From contig CAUJNA010003795.1 of the NCBI GenBank assembly GCA_963377175.1, positions 157,501 through 221,500 of the forward strand: 64,000 nucleotides of DNA, read 5' to 3'. Position numbers and translations under genes: made by a program. Shown here in pieces: positions 22,716 through 31,202 of this stretch (positions within the stretch are counted from its first letter, which is position 1; every line of letters starts with the position of its first letter). The stretch comes from Effrenium voratum. Lineage: Eukaryota > Sar > Dinophyceae > Suessiales > Symbiodiniaceae. Below the pieces are notes generated by a model that was not told where the DNA came from, did not search any database, and saw only the letters and a program-made list of their open reading frames with translations.

Positions 22716-25448
22716 AATAAAGAAAGAAGGAAAGGAACACTTAAGAACAAAAAACGGAATCGTGAAAGAAAGAACGAAAGAAAACCAGAAATACATACAT
22801 AAATAATTGTTGTTGTTTTTTTAGAAAAAAAAAACAAAAAAAAAACGAAAGAACTAAATACAGGCACAGGAAATAGACACAGACATAAACAAATAAAGAA
22901 CTATAAAGAAATACACCACGAAAGACATCAAGCCAGAAAAAAGAACGAAACACGGAAATAAAGAACAAACATACGCAATAACAAAAGAGCGAAACAGCAA
23001 AGAAAGACAGAAATAACAAAGTAAACATAACAATAAATAACTAACAACGAAAATAAATGAAGATAAATAAAGAAAGGTAGAAAGAAAGAAAGACCAGAGC
23101 AAGAAGACACAAACAAAGAAGACAGCAACAAAAAGAGGGACACATATTTTAACAGAGAGAGGGAGAGAGAGATAAACAAACAAGAACAAAATAAAACAAA
23201 AAATATACTCAGCCAGTGAAAGAACAGAGTTTCATCTGCTCTATTCCCAATCAAGAAACAGAACAATCAAGCTGACTTTCCCCAAACGGCGGTAACCACA
23301 CAAAAGCGCGAGGAGTTCATCTGCCTCCTTGATCTCCTGCTTCTGCTCCTCGGTGAGCTCCTTCTGCTTCTTTCCACCTATTTGCTTCTGCCGAACTCGG
23401 CTTCCGGTACCCGTACGGGTCGAGGGGATTTCTGAGGAAGGGACACCGAGAGGAACGTCACAAGGAAGGTGGTCCCCCACTATGTTTATTGACACAGGAA
23501 AGCCAAAAGGTAAGGCAATGTATGAAGACACTCTTCTAGGATTCTAGGGGGTTGATTCCTTTAGCAAATTCTTTTAAACCATCGTTTTTTTCAAAAACCG
23601 GCAAATCGTTACCCCTGGGTTTTTGGATGGTTTCCTGAAAAGAAGGATCCCTGGAAAGAATGGGGAAGGTGCCCGTAGAACTATGTTTATTGACACGGGA
23701 AAGACAAAAGGTAAGGGAATGTGTACAGATTGTGCACTGCACCTCTAGTTTAATTGATTGATGAACCATGAAATGTGGCTTGATTGTGGGAAACCTGCCT
23801 CCTAAAAAGGTTCAAAATGGATTCCCATCGGTTGATTTACGGGTGTGTACCATCCATCAGCCTTTGAAGCACGGTTGCGGAAAATATACCTTTCCGTGAT
23901 ACCGAACTGGGCGTCTCGTTCCTATGCCCACTTCACTTTACAGGAGATTGCCTTGGCCACTCACAGAAGGGGCCCCAAAGCCCCATTTCCTACAACCATG
24001 AACAACTGGCAGTCCCCAAGCAGGGTTTCTACCGGGCTTGGGCAACCTTTGGCCATGGGTGAAAAGCCCGTACCCCCAGTGAACATCCCAATCCCCATTA
24101 AAATAGAATCCCAGAATGGTACCATTGGTTTTGAACCATGGCCATATGACAGGAATCCGAAGAAGCACATGGGCCAACACTTTCGGGGGGTTTTATCGCA
24201 GGCAGGGCGTCTCTGGTTAGCTCCAGCCCCAGAACGGGATCAGATTCGCGATTCGCGCGGTGTCATGGGGCCTGAAACAGGAGGCGGCTTTTTGTTACCC
24301 GTTGGTTCCGCTATTCCAGGGGGACCTTCCCCATTCTTTCCAGGGATCCTGCTTTCTAGAAAACCTTTGGAAACCCAGGGAAAACGACTATTTTTGAGAA
24401 CAAAGATGGCGCACCTACCCCAACATGGTACCTTTGGTTTTGACCCAACAAGACCGGACACCGAAAGGTGATTTGAGTCTATGGTGCTCGCAACACGTTT
24501 AAACAAGGGGTTGGCCCAACCCCGGTTTCGTCACACATGTTTTTGGAGCACCTGAATTTGACTGCCCTTGGCCCGTTTCGGCCCATTCTTCTCACCAGTT
24601 GGGAGCCCGTGGATAGCCAGAGGAAAAATCCCAGGTGTGCGCAGTGTGAAGTGCGAATCTGTCAAACAAGTTTGCCCATAGGAACCAACAGCTCGCCATA
24701 AACAAGGTCGACAATGGGAAACCAAACACAGCAACAATGGAACCGCCTTCAAAGCGAGCAACATTGGATAACCAAAAGCGTCAGCTCAGATCGCTGTCGA
24801 CTGGTATGTCAGAACTAGTGCCTTAGAACCAATGCTGCAAGACTTTGAGACCTTGGTATGTTGTCACTTGCCCATAGGACCTGTTTCCACAAAAGATTGA
24901 ACCTTTGGCTGGTCATGATAAACAAAAAAATGTTGCGAACAATAGGAAACCCAACAGGTCACAAGTTTGGCTTGCCACTGACTGTTACCACACATTTAGT
25001 TCTTTGCAGCCCTTGAACCTCATGAATCTTGGGATAGAAACCGCCCACCAACTAGTAACATGTTCGTCCATAGTGGACGACATCCGGCACTAGCTGGGAT
25101 GGATGAAACATGAAAACACCCTGTCAATTGTGGGATAAACGTGGGCTAACCCCATTTACCATTCGGTGCAGGATTCATGAACCCCTGTTTATCAATACGG
25201 GGGTGTCCCTGGGTTTAGTGAGGCTTTTCACTTTTGGAGGGAAAAAATAAGCTGGGTTGATATGGGGTCAACAGTAATTAGTTGGGAACCCCGAGTTGCT
25301 CTGGTAACTAGAAAGCTGGAGGATTAATTTTAGGATCATTTTTCCTGAAGACTTCCCTTAGGGTATGGGTTGGTAGTTCTACATTCCGTCTGAACGTAAC
25401 GAAAGCCGCTGGACTTGTCGCGCCTGCGTTGAATCGGCGGAGCGCCAT
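13504..25448 (-). CDS. CETN: Centrin (caltractin) gene, tandem copy 1, nine coding exons
   Basis: Second head-to-tail centrin, 5.8 kb downstream of copy 2. Exons: 25424-25448, 23325-23377, 21875-21931, 18618-18686, 17538-17630, 15982-16050, 15434-15460, 15139-15195, and 13539 to about 13504. Each of exons 1-3 and 5-8 has the same length as its partner in copy 2 (25, 53, 57, 93, 69, 27, 57 nt). Exon 4 here is one 69 nt exon, where copy 2 has 47+22 nt. The protein equals copy 2 for 162 residues, through [12 protein letters not shown]. Beyond that the frame stays open to a stop at 13255-13257 with an un-centrin-like tail (GHGLSLQAG...), so a further splice or a divergent end is likely. EF-hand 2 is split between exons 4 and 5, and EF-hand 4 between exons 8 and 9. 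The start was chosen because MALRRFNAG is shared by both copies and joins in frame to GKKQKEL. Confidence 0.92.
13579..13689 (+). mobile_element. Family B element in intron 8 of centrin copy 1
   Basis: Ends GCTGTCCTCAGATCCCC and GGGGATGGCTGGGAGCCACC. It sits 39 bp before the 3' splice site of exon 9, nested inside a larger intron, so here it does not define intron borders by itself. Confidence 0.78.
13979..14094 (+). mobile_element. Family H element
   Basis: Family H ends CACTTGCCCAAAGG and CTTTGGGCAACTGAG, with CCTTTTGGGGCC and GGAGAAACCAAAAGG inside. This copy has left end CACTTGCCCAGTTCGG. It lies in intron 8 of centrin copy 1. Confidence 0.68.
14789..14912 (+). mobile_element. Family A element in intron 8 of centrin copy 1
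   Basis: Full-length, with left end GTCCTCCAGTAGAGAGG and right end GGGGAACCTAG. It is followed about 40 bp later by a family-C element. Confidence 0.75.
14950..15060 (+). mobile_element. Family C element in intron 8 of centrin copy 1
   Basis: Family C starts GGTTGCTTTCTGCTCCCCTG, then a CTAAAAGT...ACTTTTAG hairpin, TTGGCAAAAAGTTAAAGTC and AACATCCAA. It shares its hairpin with family B, so the two may be related. This copy ends 79 bp from exon 8. Confidence 0.7.
15276..15372 (+). mobile_element. Family J element in intron 7 of centrin copy 1
   Basis: It fills much of this 238 bp intron. Ends CATTTGCTTCAGCCC and CATTTCAGCAAAT. Confidence 0.68.
16082..16191 (+). mobile_element. Family A element in intron 5 of centrin copy 1
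   Basis: Near-consensus copy ending TTGGGGACCTAG, only 31 bp from the 3' splice site of exon 6. Its left end reads CTGTCCTCCAG. Confidence 0.8.
18977..19083 (+). mobile_element. Diverged family B element in intron 3 of centrin copy 1
   Basis: Keeps GGGATCTGCGAAAAGTGACG and AGCTAAGGGGATGG...GAGCCACCAAG, with a degenerate stem. Confidence 0.6.
20678..21803. repeat. 22 bp minisatellite in intron 3 of centrin copy 1
   Basis: About 51 tandem copies of a unit close to CCTAAAACTGACACCTACCT plus AA. Variants (ATTGACACC, AAAGCACACC, CTAGCTAA, runs of A) recur in the same order, showing higher-order duplications of about 160 and 220 bp. It makes up about a third of the 3.2 kb intron. Confidence 0.95.
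22059..22150. repeat. GA-rich simple repeat in intron 2 of centrin copy 1
   Basis: Imperfect (GA)n with GGGGAGAGA interruptions; CT-rich in the sense of the centrin transcript. Confidence 0.9.
22381..22735. repeat. (GAAA)n tetranucleotide block in intron 2 of centrin copy 1
   Basis: Long runs of AAAG units, interrupted by near-repeated GATCGAAAGAGAAAA pieces. It gives Phe/Leu/Ser-rich shadow frames on the minus strand. Confidence 0.95.
22740..23200. repeat. A-rich, low-complexity tail of the GAAA block
   Basis: Purine-rich, A-dominated sequence with decayed AAAG, AAAC and AAAT units, merging into ordinary sequence just before exon 2. Confidence 0.75.
23546..23676 (-). mobile_element. Family I element in intron 1 of centrin copy 1
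   Basis: Reversed: starts GGGGGTTGATTCCTTT and ends CCCTGGAAAGAATGGGGAAG. It is flanked on both sides by a GTTTATTGACAC motif (23481 and 23684). Confidence 0.72.
24051..24146 (+). mobile_element. Family E element in intron 1 of centrin copy 1
   Basis: Ends GGCCATGGGTGAAAA and TTTTGAACCATGGCC. It forms the left end of a longer cassette repeated in reverse at 28070-28440. Confidence 0.72.
24318..24386 (+). mobile_element. Half family I element at the end of a cassette
   Basis: Only the GGACCTTCCCCATTCTTTCC half plus TTCTAGAAAACC remain. It forms the right part of the cassette repeated at 28070-28440. Confidence 0.62.
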
Positions 25449-26920
25449 GGTGCCGAGGTCTCAAAGGGCTATGAGAACGACGCTTGAGCACTGCGACAAG
25501 TCACTCGTTCTCAAGGACATCCGCGTCGAATCCGGCGTCGACATTTCGAAGGTAGGCGTTTGAGGAGGTAAAGGCAAACGAAAATGAAACAGCCAACTTT
25601 ATGAGGTTCATGTTGTGTGAAGAATCAACACTCAAAATAATTGTGCACAGGGTCTCTTAAAGTAATTGAAGTTTCAGGACTTCTCACAATTACGGATGGT
25701 TTTCCTTGAAACCACAATTTAGAAGGAATTTGTAAAGAACCAAATTACCCGCAGTCTCTATTTACCAAAGGGAGAGCCCACCATGTTGGGGGTGATCCCC
25801 TTTGCCAAGACGCAACTTTCCCCGGAACCCGGGGCGATCTTCAAACAGGGTTTGGAACATGGGTGATTCGTTTTTTTTGGAGTTGGTACCGCATTTTGGG
25901 AACCAAAGGGAAACTAAGCATTTGTTGGGTCCCCTATACATATATATATAGATATATGTATTGTATTTCAACCAGGAAACACACTTTGAATTGACCCAAA
26001 AGGTGATGTTTGAAACCCGGGCAAGGGGAATTGTAGCGGTTGCCAAAGGAACTAAAATGAGTCTGGCCCTTGTGGCGATACAAGTTTGCGCATAACCTGA
26101 ACATCCGGGGTACGGCGAATAGACATTGCCATTGCTAAGGTTGTTTCATGTTAGTCTAGCCAAAAAAGTTCTAGAGCAGAACCCAAATAAAACAACCTCG
26201 TGTTGGGTATTAGCATGAGAAGGTGGGCAGGAATTCCTGGCCCGTTTGGTCGCTTCGGCTGCACCAAACTACAGCTCTCCCGAAACGCTACAAAAACAAG
26301 AACGACTCACTTGCCCTGAAAATGAAAGCTATTCTTTGGGAACCCTCGGCTAAGGACCATATTCCGAAAACCAGCTCCAAAGGTTGATTCGGTTAGAGTG
26401 GGAAACCGCCAGTGCCGTGCTACAAGCCCACTAATCGCCTAGTGTCTTTTATTGAAGATAGGATACTTAAGACAGTTTTGAAGTTGAACCCGGAATCCAC
26501 CTCGTGGACCACCCCATCCCCATAGGGGTTGATGAATCCAGGGTTTCCAAAACAGTTGACCCGGACCAATAAACCCCCAGTTCATTAGGGAGATGGTTTA
26601 CCAGGGTTCCAGTCTGGTATACCTATTTTTGACCCACAGCCATATATATATATATATGTATGTATGTGTATATGCATTGCACGGTGAAACAAGTGGAACG
26701 CAATAGAGCAGGTAGTCTAGTGATAGCTTTGAAGAGCGAGAAGGGCCAACTTATTCACATGTTGGTAGTGAACCGAGCAACAATGGAAGAGACAATTTAC
26801 ACGTCGTCTCACGGGCAAGAAGCCCTTGGCGGTTGGAACCAAGGCCTAAAACCTGTGGTCCATATCCTCGTGGTTTATCTTCGACTCATACCTATATATA
26901 CATATATATATATATATACT

Positions 26921-27024
26921 CGGTTGCTTTCTGCTCCCCTGCTAAAAGTTTGACTTTTAGTGGTTTAATGGAAATCCATTTGTTGGCAAAAAATTAAAGT
27001 CGTAACATCCAATCACCATGCACC
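26921..27024 (+). mobile_element. Family C element upstream of centrin copy 1
   Basis: Starts CGGTTGCTTTCTGCTCCCC immediately after a TA-rich tract; the right end reads TAACATCCAATCACCATGC. Confidence 0.72.
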
Positions 27025-27382
27025 TCTGTATACACATTTACCAGTCGTGGCTATGTCCTTTGAACGGGAAATTCAAAATAACCATCCAACGCGGACAAAC
27101 AAATCGTCGTGGGTCACGGCTTGGGCTGTCCTGAAACCAACTAACGGCAGGGCACTTTGTTTGACTCTTGCTTGTACAGGGTCGCAAGGTGCCGGGGATT
27201 TGGCTGAAGCCAGAGTGCATCACACACACACACACATTGACCTGTATCAAAACGGGCAAGAAGCAGTGTGTGTGCTATGTGAAGCAGTCAAGTTTAGCAG
27301 AGGCAAGGTCAGCCAAAAGCTGGCCAAGACGTGTAAGCCAAAGAAGGTGTAGGAAACTATGCCATGCCTTGTGTCAAAATCA

Positions 27383-27493
27383 GGCTCCTCAGATCCCCCG
27401 CTAAAGTTGAACTTTGGGTGGGTTAAATGGACATCCCCACTAAACTCTAAAAGGCCAAAAAGCTAGGGAACCGGATGGCTGGGAGCCACCAAG
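27383..27493 (+). mobile_element. Family B element between the centrin genes
   Basis: Ends GGCTCCTCAGATCCCCC and GGATGGCTGGGAGCCACC. It carries the AACCGGATGG variant near the right end, like the copies at 1084 and 42518. Confidence 0.75.
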
Positions 27494-27702
27494 TAAAGGC
27501 CCCCATTTCTTCTTTCGGGCCCCAGCCTCCGAAAGTCCCAGCCTCCGAAAGCAAAAAATAAAAAAATAAGCACGCACACATCGCCTTCAAATGGGCGTGT
27601 TCGTTTTTCCCTCCGCGCCGGTGAGTGCCCATTCGCTGATCCAGCGCTCTGAACCGCAATCAGATTGACAGGTGGGTGGTTACAAAAATACGGAGCCCTT
27701 TT

Positions 27703-27815
27703 CTTGATTGCTGTTGACCCCCCTGCAAAAAGTTTAACTTTTTGTGGGTTTAGTGGAAAACACCTTTATTTCCCAAAAAGTTAAAGTCTAAAGATCCAAC
27801 CCAATAGCAGTCAAG
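27703..27815 (+). mobile_element. Family C relative with clear terminal repeats
   Basis: Left CTTGATTGCTGTTGACC mirrors right CCAATAGCAGTCAAG. The interior keeps CCTGCAAAAAGTTTAAC, TTTTTGTGGG and AAAAAGTTAAAGTC. Confidence 0.68.
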
Positions 27816-28023
27816 CTGTTGTTGGGTTTCTGCTTTAGCATCCCTTCAAACACCAAAGGGCTCCCCATGTTTTTGGACACACCCAAGGACATTTGGTGAA
27901 TTCCAGGCCGCAACCGACGCAGAAAGCTGCCACGTCAAGTGCGGAAGCGATTGGATTCCTGGTGCAAGGTGACCCATCAGGCACAGCGGCATGTCCGAAG
28001 CAAGTGAAGGGGAGCCATAGTCC

Positions 28024-28152
28024 TGGGGGTTGACTCCTTTTCCATTCTTTTTCAACCATCTTTCTTCTCAAAAAAATAGCCGTTTTCCCTGGATTTCCGG
28101 AGGTTTTCTAGAAAGATTCGGATCCCTGGAAAGAATGGGGAAGGTACCCCTG
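28024..28152 (-). mobile_element. Family I element between the centrin genes
   Basis: Full-length: GGGGGTTGACTCCTTTTCC to GGAAAGAATGGGGAAGGTAC. Its right half is shared with the cassette at 24318. Confidence 0.72.
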
Positions 28153-28440
28153 GAACAGCGGAACCAACGGGGAACAAAAAGCCGCCTCCTGTTTCAGGCC
28201 CCATGACACCGCGCGAATCGCGAATCTGATCCCGTTCTGGGGCTGGAGCTAACCAGAGACGCCTTGCCTGCGATAAAATCTCTGAAAGTGTTGGCCCATG
28301 TGCTTCTTCGGATTCCTGTCATATGGCCATGGTTCAAAACCAATGGTACCATTTTGGGATAGGTGCACCACGCATGTGAGTCTATTTTTAGTGGGGACTG
28401 GGATGTTCACTGGGGGTACGGGGTTTTGACCCATGACCAT
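28070..28440. repeat. Right arm of the 345 bp inverted repeat
   Basis: Partner of 24051-24395, 2.6 kb upstream of the centrin copy 1 start. The two arms bracket exon 1 and would form a hairpin in any transcript covering both. Confidence 0.85.
28321..28440 (-). mobile_element. Family E element in the reversed cassette
   Basis: Reverse-oriented, with ends GGCCATGGTTCAAAACC and TTTTGACCCATGACC. It is slightly longer than its partner at 24051 because it keeps a GGTGCACCACGCATG segment. Confidence 0.72.
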
Positions 28441-28628
28441 AGTTGGTCCAGCCTAAAACATGGCATAACAATACAGAAGATCTTAGAACGGTCCCAAAAG
28501 ATCCGAAATGCCCAAGGCCTTTGGTTCTGGGGCCTAAACACAAGAAACATACACCCAACTGAGCTGCGAAACGTGTTCAGCTCTTTGCCTTGTTCACGAG
28601 GAGTTCTTGTTAAAAACCGTATGGTCAA

Positions 28629-28653
28629 AGCAAGCCTCCCCCCCCCCCCCCCG
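28629..28653. repeat. Poly-C run
   Basis: CCTCCCCCCCC run of about 20 C; an isolated homopolymer. Confidence 0.85.
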
Positions 28654-29203
28654 TGGCTTGTGAAGTAGAGTTTGAGGTGTGTGCAAACCACGGCATGAGA
28701 GGCAGATCCTGTCCACGTACCTAATTGACTGCCTGTCAGCCATGAAAAGCGCAAACAAACTTCTGGGGGCCTGGTGATTCCCTGGTCTTTTCAGCCAGCC
28801 ATCTTCAAAATCGACCCAATTAATCCAGCGCATTTGATGGCTCGCGGGACAGAAGGATCCCTGGAAACCAACTCAAGTTGGTAAAGGGGACACTTGAGCT
28901 ACGTGGCACATGGCTACAGTGTCCTCTGTGGGGTTGTAAAGCAAAACAGGAAACAAACACTTTGGACAAGTCCACTATATTTAAACTGCCGCAGCGGCTT
29001 ACAGTACGTGTATATGTATATATAACTATTAATATACAAGTATGAATACATGTACACATACTAAACACGCGCAGCATAACCCGTGAAGGAAACAATCTCA
29101 AAAAGAAGTACCCGCACAAAATAGAAAAATACCGACCCCCTTTGGGGAACAGTACGAACACAATGGCTCAAAGGATCTGGAAAGTAACATTGACCAACAC
29201 GAG

Positions 29204-29318
29204 AATCCTCCAGTAGAGGGGTTAGAATAAGGGTACCTTTTTTTCCGTGGTCTATTTTAGTAGGGGAACTACCCTCCCCCTATCAAAGGGGAGTCAAGGG
29301 CACGACTTGGGGACCTAG
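29204..29318 (+). mobile_element. Family A element between the centrin genes
   Basis: Full-length copy with left end TCCTCCAGTAGAGGGG and right end TTGGGGACCTAG. Confidence 0.75.
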
Positions 29319-29895
29319 ATGAACGAAGTGCCAACTGTGCTCCAGCCGCCTGGGTGAAACTGCGCCATGCCCCGTTCAGAAGAGGTTCCTTGCAAAGGTG
29401 CTTCTGAAAGGTTCAACCCCAGAACTAGCCTGGTGCTTTTAACATGGGAGAGTGGTGTGAAAAAAGGGACTTTGGCAAACCAATTTGCCATTGTTTATTT
29501 CATGCTGTCGCTCCCTTGATCTTTGTTTTCGGCACGGGAGCTAATCTGTGTTTTCCATCATGTGTAGAAAGCAATGATGTTGAACTTGGTCCATTAAAAT
29601 AACTTGTTCAAAACTCCTTGGCGCCCTCCTTTTAATGGATTGTTACCCCGCTTGCAAGCTAAAGAATAAGCCAACAAAATCCTTCCCAACTGAGAAACTC
29701 CAAACCTAACAAATGATATCTGATTTGGATCCATGCAGAACAGATATGAAAAGCAATGTCACGCAAAAGGAAACATAACAAAGGAACACCCCTTGCGGGA
29801 AGCATGGACAACATGTGGGCTTCCAGGGTTCTCCTCGAAAGAGGTGACAACCACCACCGACGTGAAACGTCTTTTAATGCGACAAATCGGCATGC

Positions 29896-30021
29896 TAGGT
29901 CCTCCAGTAGAGAGGTTAGAATAAGGGCACCAACTGCTTTTTTCTTCTGTAGTCTTTTTTAGTCGGGGAACCCTCCCAAAAAAAGAATCGGTGAGAAAAG
30001 GGCACCTAGCTGGGGGACCTG
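29896..30021 (+). mobile_element. Family A element, most complete ends
   Basis: Left end TAGGTCCTCCAGTAGAGAGG and right end TGGGGGACCTGG. The interior carries the AATCGGTGAGAAAAGGGC variant shared with the copies at 14789 and 35519. Confidence 0.8.
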
Positions 30022-30089
30022 GGCATGGGCTACTTGCTTTCATGGGGTCCGATAGCTCGTGCCTGCGAAAGCAAGAACATTACCTAGCC

Positions 30090-30302
30090 AGGGAGCCGAC
30101 CAGCCAAACAAGAAACACACACGAACAAGCAAACGTACAACCAACCAATCAAACAAACAAATAACAAAAACAAACAGAAACAACCAAAAACAGCCAAAAA
30201 ACAAACAAACCAACAGACAGACACACAGAAAACAAACAGACAGAAAGACAGTCAAATAAACAGACATAAACCAACAAGCGAACAAACAAAACAACAGACA
30301 GT

Positions 30303-30336
<34 letters not shown>

Positions 30337-31020
30337 AACAGACAGAGAGACAGACAGAGAGACAGACAGTCAGACAGCCAAACAAACAGACAGGCAAACG
30401 AAAGACAGACACCGACAAGTAAACAGGAAAACAAGCCAGCAAGCAAGCAAGCCAGCAAGCAAAGCAAAGCAAAGCAAGCAAGCAAGCAGAGAAACAATCA
30501 AACAATCAAACAAACAAAAAATCAAACAAACAAACAAACAATCAATCAAACAAACAAACAAACAAACAAACAAACAAACAAACAAACAAACAAACAAACA
30601 AACACACAAACAAACAAACAAACACACAAACAACAAACAAACGAGCAAGCAAGCAAGCAAGCAATCAATCAAGCAAGCAAGAAAGCAAGCAAGCAAACAA
30701 ACACACAAACGCAGCATAAACAAGCAAGCAGCAACAAACAACCAGGCAAACTGCCAGACAGACCAACAGACAGAAAGACAAATAAACGGACAAAAGGACA
30801 GACAAACAGGCAAACACACAGACAGAAACCACCAAGCAAACAAGCAAACAATCGACCAGTCAACCAAACAAACAAACCAAACCAAAAAAGCAAACAATCG
30901 ACCAATCAAACCAACAAATAACCAAACCAAAGAACGAAAGAACACACACAACCAAGAAACAAGCAAACGAGAAAACCAACGGCCAAACAAACAAACAGCC
31001 AAACAAGCAAGCAAACACAA
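30090..31020. repeat. 930 bp degenerate CAAA/CAGA/CAAG repeat
   Basis: Blocks of (CAAA)n, (CAGA)n and (CAAG)n on the plus strand with almost no T. Long minus-strand frames here (Cys/Leu/Phe/Val-rich) are artefacts of the repeat. It lies just past the 3' end of centrin copy 2. Confidence 0.92.
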
Positions 31021-31202
31021 GAGTGCAAAACTAGTCACAAATCCACAACGAGGCTATTTGGGGTTCCATGTGAAAACTGCAGAGCCCCACAGAGAAACAA
31101 AAGGCTATGATGTCTCATAGCAAACCACCTCAATAGTGGTTTGTGGAAATAAAAACAACATCTTAGACATGCCCAAAGGGTCCCCAATTCAAGTTTTCCT
31201 AA

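Larger units (their letters stand above)
24051..24395. repeat. Left arm of a 345 bp inverted repeat
   Basis: The reverse complement recurs at 28070-28440 with only scattered differences by eye. It is a composite: family E, about 140 bp of unique sequence with GATTCGCGATTCGCGCGG, then half of family I. It lies in intron 1 of centrin copy 1. Confidence 0.85.
25449..31202. other. Intergenic region between the two centrins
   Basis: Holds elements of families A, B, C, E and I, TA tracts, one arm of the 345 bp inverted repeat and the CAAA block. I see no convincing gene. The first 100 bp upstream of the centrin copy 1 start is GC-rich, as expected of a 5' leader. Confidence 0.6.

Noticed and set aside
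22180..22867. Phe/Leu/Ser-rich hydrophobic frames that look like membrane proteins
   Set aside because: They are shadows of the GAAA repeat in centrin intron 2.
25446..25552. Plus-strand frame [11 protein letters not shown]...VDISK ending before GTAGGCG
   Set aside because: It overlaps the centrin copy 1 start exon and leader on the other strand. It is not conserved upstream of copy 2, and no second exon was found. GC-rich leader sequence explains it.
30370..31038. 222-codon Cys/Leu/Phe/Val-rich frame on the minus strand
   Set aside because: It is a translation of the CAAA/CAGA/CAAG repeat block; all its residues follow from the repeat units.
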